From the NCBI GenBank assembly GCA_018417955.1, contig JACTVC010000007.1:992001-1056000 (forward strand): a stretch of 64,000 nucleotides of DNA, in the 5' to 3' direction. The notes beneath the pieces are model-generated. The model saw only the letters and a program-made list of their open reading frames with translations, did no database searches and was not told where the DNA came from. Both the position numbers and the translations under genes were made by a program. Each line of letters begins with the position of its first letter. The first letter of the stretch is position 1. This document shows, one piece after another, positions 43,111-55,579 of the stretch. Source of the stretch: Laccaria trichodermophora (taxonomy: Eukaryota; Basidiomycota; Agaricomycetes; Agaricales; Hydnangiaceae).

Positions 43111-44284
43111 CAAATAGTCCAAACCATCCAGTGAAAATCAGTTCAAATGGGCTTTATCCTAGCCTTTTCCATGCATCAAAAGCCATTTAATGATACATAT
43201 CTTTCCCAGTCCTTCAATTGGAACAATATTCACCACAAATAAAACAATACTGCATCCACTGTGATGATGTGGTCCTTGAGAAGCAGAGAAAATAAGACAT
43301 TTTGTGTACTATCAGTCCTGAACAATGTGTAATACCATACATTGCAAAAGCATGGACTTGAGCTAAATTATTATCCAACAAATCAACTACTTTGAGTACG
43401 ACTCCACATATAATTTGGTTCAAAAGCATGCCATCTGGATTTAAAAAGTGCAAAGCTGTTTGCTGTCAAAAAAATATGTTTGGATATTTACCCAGTGTTT
43501 TGTAATCCTGGTCAGCTTACTTACTGTGCTGCAACCTAGGGGACCAGGACCCAACACCATAGAGCCATTTTGGTGTAATGGCTAAGTGTCGGTTCTCTGG
43601 CCTTCTTACATGTTTATGCAGAAAAGTCAGAATTCACTCTGAGCTTAAACCTCAACTGAACTATTGTGTGTATATTAACCATTCCAGACTTCATGGATTG
43701 AAGACTTAAATGCTAGAACTATGTGTTAATAGCTCGATCAATTGTCATACCATATAAGAAAGAGATCATCTTACCATTCAATTCATGTGTCATATCACCT
43801 GTCAAACGATCACTGTTCTATTGGTTACCATATAGTGTTATCATGTTTTATGTCCCCATTTTTGGGTTTGCTGGGTAGATGAGAAGTAGATTTAAATTTT
43901 GTTAACCCCAAGATTGCCAAGAAAGACTGAGCTTTCATTGAGATATTTGATGAGCTAAGAAACAAGCCTAGCTCAACAGAGTCATGAGTCAGCCACCTGC
44001 TAAATGTGAATAACTCAATGAAAACATAATACTCTTTTACTTCTTTCTTTATAATGTGCATGATTTTATCTACCTCCTATTTATCTGAACATTCCCAGAA
44101 TGTCAAATTGTGCTCTATAAAAGTGAAAATAAAAAAGAATGAACTTAGAAATGCAGCAACACTAAGTATAATATCTACAGCACACAATGCCAGGTATAGA
44201 GCCATCCCATAGTCATACCATACCATTCTCATACCATACAGGTATGACAAAGTTATACCATACTTGGTCACACTTTGAGGCAGG
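43111..44284. other. No recognised gene; decayed interior of the element and unique sequence
   Basis: 43111-43440 still resembles the inner TIR of the 15489 element (GGGCTTTATCC, TTGGAACAATATTCACC). 43441-44284 has short frames without motifs and CATACCATAC words near 44210-44265. Confidence 0.4.
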
Positions 44285-44762
44285 TTTCAGTTGATTATGA
44301 TATCCTGTTCCAACCAGTGAGATGGTATGTTCTATGATGAAAACTCAGAACTTGTTCATCCATATCTGTATATTTACACTCAAGGTGATCTTGTGCTGCT
44401 CAATTTCATGAGTTTGCTTGATATCTGGCCCATGAGAAGAAAAGAAGAGTTCAATTAAAACATAAGTTCTGAGGTGAGATGGAGATGGGGAGGGAGGGGA
44501 ATGGGATGTCCTCCTGCATGTCCTCACTCATTTTCTGGCCTGTTCAGTCTGTACCATGGAGATACATGTTTGAAAAAAATTGTGGAGATGTGCCACATCC
44601 TGCAGGTGGATAAAAAAGGAAATTTGCCATATTTGGTAAGGCATAGTAAGATTCTTTTCCTCCACTAGACCCATTCTACTATATAAGGAGATAAGCTGAC
44701 AAATAATCTCCCTATTTGGTAACCTCCTTGGCTCTATAACACTCTGCATGTCCCTCACTCCA
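44285..44762 (+). repeat. Dispersed repeat, direct copy of 30545-31026
   Basis: It matches the copy near 30.5 kb over most of its length and continues GTGTGTCCATTTCTATG after CACTCCAG, the position where the other copy is interrupted. Confidence 0.8.
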
Positions 44763-45456
44763 GGTGTGTCCATTTCTATGAAAAGCAGCAATTTAACTTT
44801 TTCCTATCAAAAGTGCCTTGTTTGTGCTCCATGTAGTTACTACATCTTTTGTTATCCTCAAGTTCCATGAAAATAGCCTTGCAGCTATTATACTTCCCTC
44901 ATGTCCCTCTGGCTGTGTCTTGGCCTTCAAGTGTAGAATATGGATGTAATGCAGAACTAATAAATGATGTGGATGTAAAGGACTTGTAGTAGTAGTAGGG
45001 GACCAACATTGGAGGGTTATTAACAGAGGGCAAAGTTAGAATAAATCTGATGCGTGACTTTTAGTAAGAATGTGAAGGAAGATTTACACTATGCATGTAA
45101 ACAATCAACTAATCCTGGGTAAAACAGACTTTTCAGAAAGTAGTATTGTTGGTGCCAGAGCCACAGATGATGGAGATAACTGAGCCTTATTAGATGATAT
45201 ACTTTGGCATTCACCAGGCACATAAAATGGAAACTTGGTGTGTGGACTACTCAAATCATGATGGGTTTCAGCATCTGCAAAGAACGCAGGCAGTTCATTT
45301 GGCAAAGAAGCAACACCATGATTAACAACCTCAGCATTGGAGTTGGTGGCATTAGCAGAGGGTGTTAATTCTGATGAATTTTGTTGGTTGACATCTCTGT
45401 CATGTGCTAGGTTAGGCAGGTTTCAAAATTTATTATACCCACCTTCAGGGTAGTAA
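44763..45456. other. No recognisable feature
   Basis: Mixed sequence. A minus-strand frame at 45105-45305 has no motif. Confidence 0.35.
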
Positions 45457-46225
45457 GAGGTCTTTATTGTCTGCCACAGATTTCTGCAGGATTTCTGAGG
45501 ATTTTTGTGGATCCCAGGACTCTAATTTGGCTGGTGTGCCAGCCAACTTATGAGTCCTGTGGGGCTGTATTATTGAGGACTGGAGACAGTCCTGAGGATT
45601 TTCAGACAGGACTAGTCCCAGAATTAATCCAAATAATAAGTAACATAACTGATGAGCATGTGATTGATTTCAGGGTCCAGGGCAGACTTCCAAATATAGA
45701 AATTGGTACTTTTAAGTGAAAAATAGTAATAAAGTATAGCTGCAAATAGTCATTACTGGTGACAATGTCAGGTGCTGTTTTCAGAATCCAGAGCACATCT
45801 CCAAATATAGAAGGTATGGCTATGCTTTATGAAAAATCAGAGTAACTGTTGGTGACAACATTGGTTGTCAGGGTCCAGTGTGCATTTCCAAACATAGAAG
45901 ATTTGGCTATACTAAATGAAAAAGCAAGAAAATATGGGAATAATCAGAATTGTAGTCTAAGTCTGTAGTTCTATCACTAAACTTTGTAATATAAGTCCAA
46001 CTTTTGAAGTCTTTTGTAGTCTATTAGTAAACTTTGTAGTCTGTTAGTGTCAGTTTCCCTTTGAGGGCATGCACATATTTCCTTTTTGGGATGGACCCTA
46101 AAGTGCACCCTGAAGATAGTGCCTGACAGTTTTTTGGATTCCTGAAGACTTCTTGACAAAATTTTAAAAATTACCAAAATTATAGTGTAGTCCTGCAGGA
46201 ATCTGTGGGGGACTGAGAAGTACTG
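45457..46225 (+). mobile_element. Small KDZ-type element, 769 bp
   Basis: The left end is GAGGTCTTTATTGTCTGCCA, CAGATTTCTGCAGG; the right end, inward, is CAGTACTTCTCAGTCCCCCA, CAGATTCCTGCAGG. The two share word and spacing. The body carries a diverged copy of the 16840-17240 block. The flanks (GGTAGTAA and AGCTGTCA) are not duplicates. Confidence 0.6.
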
Positions 46226-46559
46226 AGCTGTCACACTCCCAGTAGCATCTGAGTGCCCATTGGACCCTACAACCCTCTGAGAATATATAGCAGGAAACCT
46301 CAACAGCAAAATAGTTTGGTATACCGATATAGAGAACAGACATGGGACTTCATATAATAACTTCACTGAAGAGTCATTGTGAAGGGACCATTTATTGATG
46401 AGTTGAAGGAGGGGGAGGCAGTGGTCTCTGGGGCGATGTCTGCAGGTGAGTACTAGAGTGGTTGAAACTGGATATAGGTGAGCCACTTCAACAAATTCAC
46501 ATCATCACATCTTTTCTGGATGTTTGCATTTACATCTGGCAGGTTTGAGGCCCCAGGTT

Positions 46560-47495
46560 GTCTACCTATACTTCTTTGCAGGTTTAGGGTGTGGCTGGCT
46601 GATGCATGTAAGTGGTAGTAGTTGGGCTTGAGTTGTTATCCACATTTGTTGCCAGTAACAACCTGCATTTGGATGGGAAGTCTGGAGCCACAACCTGTCT
46701 GTTCAAAGATACACATAGGTTTGGAGTAATTTGTGACACTTACCACTATCCCACTCCCCAGTTTCACCATGGAAATGCATCTTGCCAACCCCACCTCCTT
46801 CCAAAGCAGCCTGCAGATTCATTATGAAGTCCATTCTGTCTTCTCACCTTCGTCCATTTGCCTGACCACTTCCACTGTGTTTTCTCTTTTAGTTGTCACG
46901 AAGTCACCTTCAAAATCCATTCCAGATGAGTATGTCCACATTATCAGAAGAGGTGTGAGCATGACACTGTCACACTGCCAAAGTCAGGTGGGGAAGGCAT
47001 ATCAGTAACATTCGCATGAGGATGCCAAAGCCTGTTCATTGTAACACAATGGAACACAACAAAGTTCGTGAATTCATGCCATTCATGTGGAGATACCGAA
47101 TTGTCCTTTCAACATATTACAGGGTAAAGGGGTTGTACTATTCGAGACAAGAAAGCCCTTGGCTCAGCTATTTCAAAAGTGTGGTAATTTCTGAGTTTTT
47201 TACTGGATGATTTTTGTCCAATTGGTAATCCTCAACATGCTCCTGAAGGTCACCCACCAATTGGCGAAATTGGACCAATCGATCATGAGGAATCTTGCCA
47301 ATGCCAAGGAGCAGATCAGAAGACAAAGTCATGAGGTCTGTCTGGTTGGGATTCCACCACATGATTTCCATTCTGTCCACATGTTCTGGCCTATGTGGGA
47401 TTTCATCATAATGCCAGGCTGAGTGAATGTATGGCTGGGGCCAGAGAAGTGGATCATCATCTGTGTAATGATAATCGCAATGAAGAAACATCTCT
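46560..47495 (-). pseudogene. Conserved-looking hypothetical gene fragment
   Basis: The best frame (47491-47168) reads DYHYTDDDPLLWPQPYIHSA, WHYDEIPHRPEHVDRMEIMW, LLGIGKIPHDRLVQFRQLVG and EDYQLDKNHPVKNSEI. Frameshifted stretches continue to about 46560 (IQMQVVTGNKCG). The layout of a Trp-rich segment, then GLGKL-like and LL..AEDY helices, recalls an uncharacterised Agaricomycete family I cannot name. Several stops show decay. Confidence 0.35.
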
Positions 47496-47555
47496 CAGTT
47501 TTTGCCAAGGGGTGGTTCATAGCAACATCCATTTTTGGACTGGTGATAATGTTTT

Positions 47556-47730
47556 AAAGTCCAGTCTAGTCCAGTTTTTTGCTCAAAATGAGGCAACCGG
47601 CAGCTGCAACCAGTCCAGACCAATTTAGATAGTAAGGGACCACAACTGGACCCCTTTAGACCAGTCCTAATCAGTCCACAATGCAAGAAAAACCAGTCCA
47701 GACTGGTTGCAACTGGTCCTTTGTTAAAAA
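47556..47730. mobile_element. hAT-MITE fragment (CCAGTCC/GACTGGTTGCAACTGG words)
   Basis: GTCCAGTCTAGTCCAG and CCAGTCCAGACTGGTTGCAA words match the subterminal zones of the 38379-38996 MITE. No intact end is present. Confidence 0.6.
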
Positions 47731-48028
47731 ATTTATTGTACAACAGAAACTAAATATTACCTCATGTACATAGCATATGTAGATAGACATTTTAAATCTC
47801 TGTAGATTGATTGAAAATTTAAGCAATTCCATAGAGATTTGACTGAGATATGGAAAAACTGGAAAGGGTATACATCCAAATTGCATATAAAAATGTTTCT
47901 GGCCATATCTCAACCGATTCTTGACCATTTTTCATGATTGAGGGACCTGTGCAAGTAAGGTCCAACACCTAGTTAATCCTCCAAAAACAATTTCCATTTG
48001 AGACTGGTCAGCAACTTCTGCCTTTGCT

Positions 48029-48930
48029 ATGGTCAAATTCCAAAATTCAGTGGAGTGTCTTCTCCCAGATGGGGTTGATATTTCAAACTTTCTGTTGGAA
48101 GTTATATCAGACCACCTCACTTCCTTGGCTCCAGTTCACAAACAATCTGTGAATGAAGGTGCTCTTCAATCCTGGACAAAGAGGGTTTACACAGTACTCA
48201 TGGATCCCAGTGAAAGCTTCCACTGCCTATTCTCTGGCCATTGGCTAACAGCAGCTGCACTTGACCAATGGCTGAAATTAGAGCAAACTGAAGTCCTCAC
48301 AAGTTTAGCTAAAGTTTTTTTCCCTATGCTGTGGTTTTGGGATCCCAGAATTCAAATTCAGCTACATCATTTTCGACCTCCCTCCAGGCTGCAATCAAAA
48401 CATATGGCTCCTCAAGAATGGCCTTTTTGCTTTCAATGATCCCACAAAATCCTATGGTTGTTCTCACATGATGACACATCTTTTTGCCATCCCTCAAGGT
48501 GTGACCAGGCATCTTGCAGTATTTCTGTATGTGCTTCAGTTGTTTGGTGTTCACCTCCTGGAGCTTCAACAGCAGCATGTACCTTACTATTCATCCAACA
48601 TCTGGGCTCTGGTTCAGCCATCTTAATATTTGAATGGACAGAATGACTGGCTGTGGTCTGGCTAACATATTGCAATGCAACTCCAGGTTATCATGAACAG
48701 GTTCTTTGGTGTAACCTTGACACCAACACTAATTTGAGGATGAGGTGAAAGTCAAGCTGGGGAACAAAGACCCAGCTTTCATGAAGGACATGCAAAACAT
48801 ATTCACTCTTATTAACATCAAAGGCACCCAGAGGCTGGTTGGCACAGAAGTGGTTCCTACCACTTTCATCATAAGACAGTGGCAACTGCCAGCACAACGA
48901 TTTGTTAATTGCCTAGGCTTTTTATGAAAT
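48029..48930 (+). CDS. Possible decayed gene, unknown
   Basis: The first frame (48029-48439) reads KFQNSVECLLPDGVDISNFL, LEVISDHLTSLAPVHKQSV and WTKRVYTVLMDPSESFHCLF. After frame changes, 48745-48927 reads VKLGNKDPAFMKDMQNIFTL, INIKGTQRLVGTEVV and FIIRQWQLPAQRFVNCLG. The composition is protein-like, no repeats are involved and the order is plausible for a multi-exon gene. I do not recognise it. Confidence 0.3.
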
Positions 48931-49043
48931 GAGATAACAAGGCAAACCTTGCGAAATGTATCTCATTTCCTTCAAGATATTATTTCATTTCTATTTCATG
49001 TCCACTTAATTCCTGTTTCATGGTTAATTCATTTCTGTTTCAT

Positions 49044-49229
49044 ATGAGAAAGGAAAGAAGAAAAAGAAAGGAAAGACGAAGAACGCGAAAAAACAGAGTT
49101 CTTCAGAGGATACAAAGAAGAAAGCTAGTAAAGAGAAAAGGGTGCAAGGTGGGGATTCTGGAGATGAGGATAGTGATGCTGGAAAGAATCTCAAGGGAAA
49201 GCAGAAGGCAAAAGGAGGAAATAAGTAGA
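49044..49229 (+). pseudogene. Lys-rich C-terminal exon, possible KDZ accessory-gene tail
   Basis: In one frame it reads KGKKKKKGKTKNAKKQSSSE, DTKKKASKEKRVQGGDSGDE, DSDAGKNLKGKQKAKGGNK and TAG. A Lys-rich acidic-patched tail also ends the accessory gene at 3356, and a KDZ-like N-terminal remnant follows downstream, so the order mirrors the 1399-5781 transposon. Inference only. Confidence 0.35.
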
Positions 49230-49369
49230 AGGATAGGAAGTAAGTAGTTTTAGCCAAACCTGACATCTTTTTGAATTTAGATAAACTCTGTAGTTTCTGA
49301 TATATGCTTAGCTTTTTCTGGTTGTTCTGTGGTGTACTGGGTTATATAACCCAATTCTTGGAAGCTTAG

Positions 49370-49610
49370 CCATGTTTAGCATGCTTCCAGCAGTCAATGC
49401 CCACCAAACTTATTCTCCATTCCCTGATATCCTCTTTTCGGTCTTCAGTGAATTTGTTATATCCAACTTAAGTCTCACTATCAACTGTGCTAGTACTACT
49501 GTTCACCATGACTAACAACACAACTCTCCTGAGTTTCCATGCATGACAACAAATTTCTAAGTATCCAGGAGAGCAAAGAACTCATACCACTGGCTGGATC
49601 ACAGGATTAA
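49370..49610 (+). repeat. Segment duplicated at 56160-56440
   Basis: TTTAGCATGCTTCCAGCAGT, CAATGCCCACCAAACT, ATTCTCCATTCCCTRATATC and CATGACTAACAACACAAC are shared with few differences. In both copies it could be intron or coding sequence of an element gene. Confidence 0.75.
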
Positions 49611-49689
49611 TCAGAGCTCTAACTGATTCCCTGGGTAATAAAAAAAGACTTACTGTTCAAAAAAAAGTCTGAAGTCAAAGGGGGAATGA

Positions 49690-50760
49690 CTGAAGATCAG
49701 ATGTTTGTGGCATTGGGAAATAAACTTGACCTTTTTGCCAAAATGTTGGAGTTACATCCCATTGACAAGGGAAACTGAACCCTATATCCCATGATGAGCT
49801 CAAGCCTGTTCTTCTAATATGCCCTGTTGCAGTTGAATGTAAAACAATGACATGTGATCCATGGTCACTACTCCAGACAGTTTGACCATGAGATATTTCT
49901 GAAGTCACATTGATAGAAGGTGCTGACATTTATAAAAACAAGCTACATATGTCCTATTGGTCTTTGCCCAAAATGTCAGACCCAATATTCTGCTGATCAT
50001 AAATGAGTAGCTGGACAGACATCCTGCTTTTCAACACTCCTGTTCTGAGTGTACCCAAAAATATTTAAAAAAAGCTAATTTTCTTACTGGTGATGATCCT
50101 GCTGCTTTAGTTGGTAGAGATGAAAACAGAGTTGGTGGAGGTCCTAACTGGCATTTGGAGATAGAATTAGTGAGACAGGCTCTAGACAGGTGGAGAGCTG
50201 ATGTTTGTCAGGAATATTAGATCTATTTGCAAGAGATACATGTGAAAGCACATTCCAATCACAGGATTGACTCATGCTTTGCAAGAAAGTACCACCATTT
50301 CTTCATTGTGAGGCTGAGAGATATTTTAAATTTTTTTACAGATCTACAGGTGCTCTTGAAGGAAGGGAAAGGCCAGCCCTTGATACAAGCCTGCTTCCCA
50401 ACCCTCCCAGAAGGCCCATTAAAGAAATTAGCAACAACCCATTTTGTGCCTTTAGTGGATTTGGTCATCACTGTGCCAATGACCTTCTTTTCTTAAATGC
50501 AATATTTCCAGGCATGCCATCTTACCTCATCTGCTCAACTGATGACTTCTATGAAAATTTTAAAGATGCTATCTATTCTTATATTACGTAATTTTCCTCT
50601 ATACAGTTCTACCAGCTTGTCTCTTTGTCTCTTCCATTCCAAATATCCAAAATCCTTTCTCCTGCCAACGTTCCAAAAAAGCTGTATGAAAAGTATGCAA
50701 AATTTTGTCTTCCAGATCCAGAGCAGGTTACAATATTTTCTTTTCTTTGGCTAATATTGA
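49690..50760 (+). pseudogene. Possible KDZ N-terminal remnant and following coding debris
   Basis: ICPVAVECKTMTCDP with LIEGADIYKN and CPKCQTQYSADHK recalls the cysteine cluster at 4025-4205 of the intact-order copy (CPIDMECETASC, SIYKN, CKTCHSMYYADH). Downstream are VGGGPNWHLEIELVRQALDR, WRADVCQEY, and later FPGMPSYLICSTDDFYENFK, KLYEKYAKFCLPDPEQV. Many stops are present. The middle part is unrecognised. Confidence 0.45.
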
Positions 50761-50779
50761 CCAGATCATAGGCCTCACT

Positions 50780-51230
50780 CACTTCAGTCACCCACCTTGA
50801 CCAAGCTATTAGCCTTGTAAAATGTAAGAATGTATCCAGGCTAATAGCTCCTTTGCCCTTTTTTTTTTTGCTTCTGGAGAAAAATATATTATTGCATTGG
50901 GCAAACATGTTTGACCTTCAATATTGTGACCAGAGATATTTTGTATTGAAAAATATTCTAGCCATCTGAAAGTGGTTGGAAATGTTTAAAGCATGTTAGA
51001 GTGGTAGGAAATATTTGAAGTGTTTCAGACTGGTAGGAAATGTTCAGCTATGTGACACTGCTCAAAAATATTTTAGTCATGTAACTGCTCAGAAATCTTT
51101 TGACCATGTCACACTGTTCAGAAATCTTTTAGCCATGTTACATAGGCAATACATTTCCTGCCAGTGTCATGGAGTATCTGGGGTCCTAGTTTCAAAAGAA
51201 AAAAAACTTGAAAATTTCTATATTCAAATG
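50780..51230 (+). mobile_element. CACTTCAG-family left end with GGAAATATTT/CAGAAATCTTT words
   Basis: CACTTCAGTCACCCACCTTG, ACCAAGCTATTAGCC, then repeated GGTAGGAAAT, CATGT.ACTGCTCAGAAAT words and TGGAGTATCTGGGGTCCTAG near 51170-51190. The outer 50 bases match the inverted end at 29418. Confidence 0.75.
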
Positions 51231-52049
51231 TTATCTTCTGCATTCAACTTTTCTACAAAATCTATCATAAAGATAATTTTGGTCATAAACTTGCCCTTTT
51301 ACTTCCATAGTGTATTTTTATTATAAAAAAAGCAGATTATACATTACATGCAACTGTATCTATTCATAATTCAGCTATTTGTTATATAGTTATAGCCTCT
51401 AAACCTTGCTTCATCAGATAATAAAGGTTGTTACTGACTGCACTTATATTGAGTTTATATTGATAGTTGCCTATAATAGAGCAGCCCTACTTACTCAATT
51501 GTTATCAATGTCTATTGATGTCCATAACTAATCCATTCCAAAGTGATTGTGTCAGACAGAACCAGCTCTAATATTTATGCAAATGTGATAAGTCATATGA
51601 CACATGAACATGTGGTTGAGATATATTATATAACATGATGTATTTATGACATTTCTCTCTCAAACACTGTTGCCCCACCTCAGGAATGACTAGAAGCAAC
51701 CAGAATCTCCTGGATATTATCTCTTTTGAGGGCTGCATCTTCATTTCCTTTTTGACATGGACTCTGAAGGTAGTTCATCATGGTATATAATAGATATACT
51801 AAGCCTCTTTTTTGATTTCTTTTTTGCAATTTTATTAATGAAAGCACCAAAAAGTCTAATGAAATATCCTCATGATATCTCATTATCCTTGCCTATATCT
51901 TATGAAAGTCGGTTTATAAGTGCTGAGGACAAGGTATTTGATGAAACATGTTCTCAATGTTTGGAACACAGGCTAATTTTGGAGTTGCTAGGCTGTTGAG
52001 CACTGGACATCGAACATAGTGGTGTTAGATAGTATGATGTAGGCATGGG
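51231..52049. other. A/T-rich sequence without recognised gene
   Basis: Probably interior of the 50780 element followed by unique sequence. Overlapping frames near 51680-51999 have no motif. Confidence 0.35.
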
Positions 52050-52130
52050 CTGACAGATTTAAAAAGAAATTAAGCAGGGGTTTCAGATGGAGAGGGTTGT
52101 GGACTCAAGATCTTGGCAGAAATAGTCTTC

Positions 52131-52808
52131 ACAGGAATAGGCATAGCAGGTCCCTCCTCCTCCTCCTCCTCATCATCATCTTCTTCATCTTCATCCACCC
52201 CATCATTTTACTCTGCAGCTGATCACCTCCATCCATCTCAACATCAGAATTGGGCACGAAGATAGGTGTGGGTGAGCCTTGTCTTCCTTGCTTCTGCACA
52301 AAGAGAATCATGTGTTGATGGAATATGGGATCACTTGTGGGCATTTGCAAGTTGATTAGAAGGCAGTGGAATGGGATCAAGAGCATCATTATCATGGAGA
52401 CAGATGGCAGAATCTTCAGCAGGTGTGTTGGATGAGGTACTTCCAGCAGCAGAACACTTCTTAGCCCTTTTGTTCACAACTCTCTTGGAAGCCTTTTTGT
52501 TAACTGCCTGGGCTCTTGCCTCAGCTCTCTTGGCTTTCTTCTTCATTGTTTGAGCACCATATGACTTATCCTCAAGTTGATCATAGGTCTTTAGAACACA
52601 ATCACCTCCATACCTTTGGAGATGCAACTTCTCAGGCATGACTTCAACATCTGGTCCAGGATATACAATCCCAAGACGGTCTTTGAGTATGACGTCCATA
52701 GAGGCATCACCAAGAGCTTTGAAAGAGGCATACTCCTCATTTTGTTCATAGGAAAAGGCCTGGTGGACACATTCCTTGGCAAGGGACTAAACAAAGAACA
52801 AAGAACAA
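52131..52808 (-). pseudogene. Conserved hypothetical fungal protein fragment
   Basis: Read on the minus strand from a TTTAG acceptor near 52793: SLAKECVHQAFSYEQNEEYA, SFKALGDASMDVILKDRLGI, VYPGPDVEVMPEKLHLQRYG, GDCVLKTYDQLEDKSYGAQ, then a basic Lys/Ala/Arg stretch and NTPAEDSAICLHDNDAL. A stop follows ANAHK, and a Glu/Asp-rich tail lies downstream to 52131. The ALGDA.hd..hk...GIVYPGP..h.PE.L..QRY pattern is one I recall in uncharacterised Agaricomycete proteins, often repeat-associated. No catalytic motif is apparent. Confidence 0.45.
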
Positions 52809-52891
52809 ATCATTAGCAACTCTGAAATATCCAACAGTCTGATGAATAATCAAGATACAGGTCCTTAAGTTGTGAGTTGACAGTGCTGCTG

Positions 52892-54808
52892 CATCAGGAA
52901 AATCACTTTTTTCCTGGGACAAACATGTTTGTAAGCTTTTTCCCAGGGTGTCACAAGGCATCACAGGATGTCCTGAGACAACTTGAGGGCAACCTGAACT
53001 GTCCTGAGATGGCCCTACAAGTATACTAGATTTCATTAGAAAGAACATTCATTATTGTATATGAATCATGTATGAACAAGATAAGACTGGAACAATAAGA
53101 AAGTGCACCACTGTCCAGAGATTGAATGTCTAAAGCTCTAATTTGTGCATTTCTAACAAGCCTAAAATCACAAGAAACGGAGGAGAACTCATGATAATAT
53201 AATATAGGTTTCATCTCTACTACAGGCCAAATAGTTTATGCTACAGTTTGTGAGATACTTTGCTTTTTTTTACACCGTAAAGTAGGTTGCATTCACATAA
53301 ATGAGGCAATTAAAACGAGCCTACATAGAGGCCAAAAGATGGAAAACTCATGAAGTTATAGCTACACGCTGCCTCAGAAAGTGTAAGAGTGGATTGATGG
53401 AAGTCGGTACGGCTGCGGGATGTCACGTGATGTGCTCAACTTACATTTTCGAACTTAGGCAATTTCAGCTGTTACTGCTACGTCTCTGTGCTGTTTCCAT
53501 CACCTATACACATATGTTTTCATCTTTTCGGTGAGTCCATGATATTCTTGCTCTGGTAGTTGTGCTTCACAGGTATAGATAGGTGTTTCAACCATGGCAG
53601 CCACCACCACCACCATCATTGACGAAAGGTGATGACAGCCCACCACCATGACCCACAAATGCCCACCACTGTGCATTGACCACCATCCATGAGTGCCCAC
53701 TGCTGCTGTCAATGACAATGAGTCACCATGGCAATGACCTTCAATCAAACACTGACAAGAATGTGAGCAAGCACCAGAAGGGCAGAAGGAAAGCAAATGG
53801 TTCACCACCACCACCACCATCCACCCACTGTCTCAAGCCACGACCACCCGTGACAATGACATCAACAACACCAACAATGCCAATGACAACAATGCTGACG
53901 ACGACCATGGATGATGGGTGGAGACAATGGCAAGTGGAAGGCCCAGGTAAGCCAGCATGGCAATGAGATGATGGATGACAATGAATGTCATCATTGTCAT
54001 TTCATTCCCCCTGTGAACAAACCACCCCACCCATAAACCTTGCTGACCCAGACCACAGGTGCCATGTCATGACGTGGCAACCAGACAATGAACAACAACA
54101 TTGTTTGTCATCTCTGTTTGCCCACTAGATCCACCACCACATCAACATCAATGACCACCCACCACCACAACTGCCCACTGACAAAGATCAGCACCCACCA
54201 ACATCAACAACTGCCCATGAAGACGAGTGCCCATGAATGTGAGTGCCCATGAATGCGAGTGCCCATGAATGCGAGTGCCCACAGATGTGAATGACCGTCC
54301 ATGAAATGAAGGTGAATGCCCATGAAATGAAGATGAACACCCACCAGACAACCGCACAGTGCCCCAAAAACAACCATGCACCCCAAAAGTGACAACACAC
54401 CAGTTTGGGTGGCAGAAGGAAGAGTGGTGTGATTTCAATTTGAAATAACTTGGGGTTCGGAAACATTTCCATAGACAAGCAATTCTTTGTACACTAATTA
54501 AATATGTTCAATACATTTTATATATTCAAGTATAGTGTGGTGAGGAAAATTGAAGGCCAAGTAATTAGCATAAGGTTGGCATCAGGGATCCCCAAGGACA
54601 GCCCAGGCCACCCCAGGATAACCTCAGGACACCTCAGGACAACCTCAGGACACCTCAGGGCAACCTCAGGTTGCTACTGGGAAATCAAAAAAAGGAACCT
54701 GTACCTGAGGGTGCTCCAGGGCACCCTGATGCCCTGAGTTCCATGACAGCCTCTGGGCATCCAGGGTCTACCCTGGATGCCCTCAGGGAAGAAGTGATTT
54801 TCCTGATG
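52892..54808. mobile_element. TIR element with CCTCAGG words, 1.9 kb
   Basis: The left end CATCAGGAAAATCACTTTTT and the inverted right end CATCAGGAAAATCACTTCTT match over about 25 bases. The right subterminal zone (54590-54780) has ACCTCAGGACA and CCAGGGCACCC words repeated about ten times; the left has GTCCTGAGACA and GGCATCACAGG. The interior includes a CCATGAATGCGAGTG minisatellite. The flanks (TGCTGCTG and TGAAATAA) are not duplicates. Confidence 0.65.
53590..54400. repeat. Eroded CACCACC/CCATGAATG minisatellite
   Basis: CACCACCACCACC, CAATGACAATG and GAGTGCCCATGAATGCGAGT units repeat. Few CG dinucleotides remain, in contrast to 25168-25690 and 62515-63070, though the word structure is similar. 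Confidence 0.75.
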
Positions 54809-54829
54809 TGAAATAATCCTATTGATTTC

Positions 54830-55575
54830 TGTATGCATGGCCATCTCTTTTTGCAACAGTTGTGGAGGCCATCCCTGCCCCAACAACAGCCCCAATATCT
54901 TCTTTGTTGTGGTTCAAAGAGTGAACCATCTGACTTTCATATTTTTTTTTTGTGAGAATGCTGTGCCAAGGCAAGAAATGAGGGGCCATTTTGTGGATAT
55001 GACCCAAGACTTCAATAAATGTCTTCCAAACTATGTCTTCACCAAGGAAGGTCTTGTAGACATTTTCAAGCTCTCTATTGAGCTGAATGGCCCCAACAGC
55101 AATGCCAACATTGTGCTGCTTTGTGGAGCTTTGACTTTGAGAGGCCCAGGAGCTGTAGGGATGCAAATGGATGTCTATGCAGCTGAAATTCAGTCATCTG
55201 TCAAGCCAGCAACCTTATCCAGGTTAAATGTGTCAACATCAGATAAAGCTTTGTCTGATGGTGGAAGAGCACAACCATTCTGTTTTAGGTCCTCCTGCAA
55301 GAAGGTGCTTTGCTCTGGTGTGAGTTTACATACAGAAATCTCCATATCAAGTTTCTGCTGGGCACAAGCCTATGCATTCAGGATCTGGACCAACCCAAAT
55401 GTGATCTGAGCATCTCAATTGAATTTGTTATTTTTCTTGTCCTCATTGGAGACAGCCTTTACCAGGGTTGGCCCTATGCCTTTGAAGTGAAACTTTCAGT
55501 TCAGAGGTCATTGACCCAATGGTTGCAATTGTGGTATTTCTTGCACCAAAGATGGTTGCCCAGATCTAATCTCTG
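54830..55575 (+). CDS. Possible decayed gene, unknown
   Basis: A plus-strand frame of 195 codons (54822-55409) contains GHFVDMTQDFNKCLPNYVFT, KEGLVDIFKLSIELNGPN and IVLLCGALTLRGPGAVGMQM; the overlapping frame 55310-55579 adds HIKFLLGTSLCIQDLDQPKC. The minus strand is also open (54819-55166). No family is recognised, and which strand codes is uncertain. Confidence 0.25.
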
Positions 55576-55579
55576 GTAA

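Noticed and set aside
43558..43655. Another tRNA-like stretch (TTGGTGTAATGG)
   Set aside because: The A box is fair, but there is no GTTCRANYC at the right distance and no shared tail.
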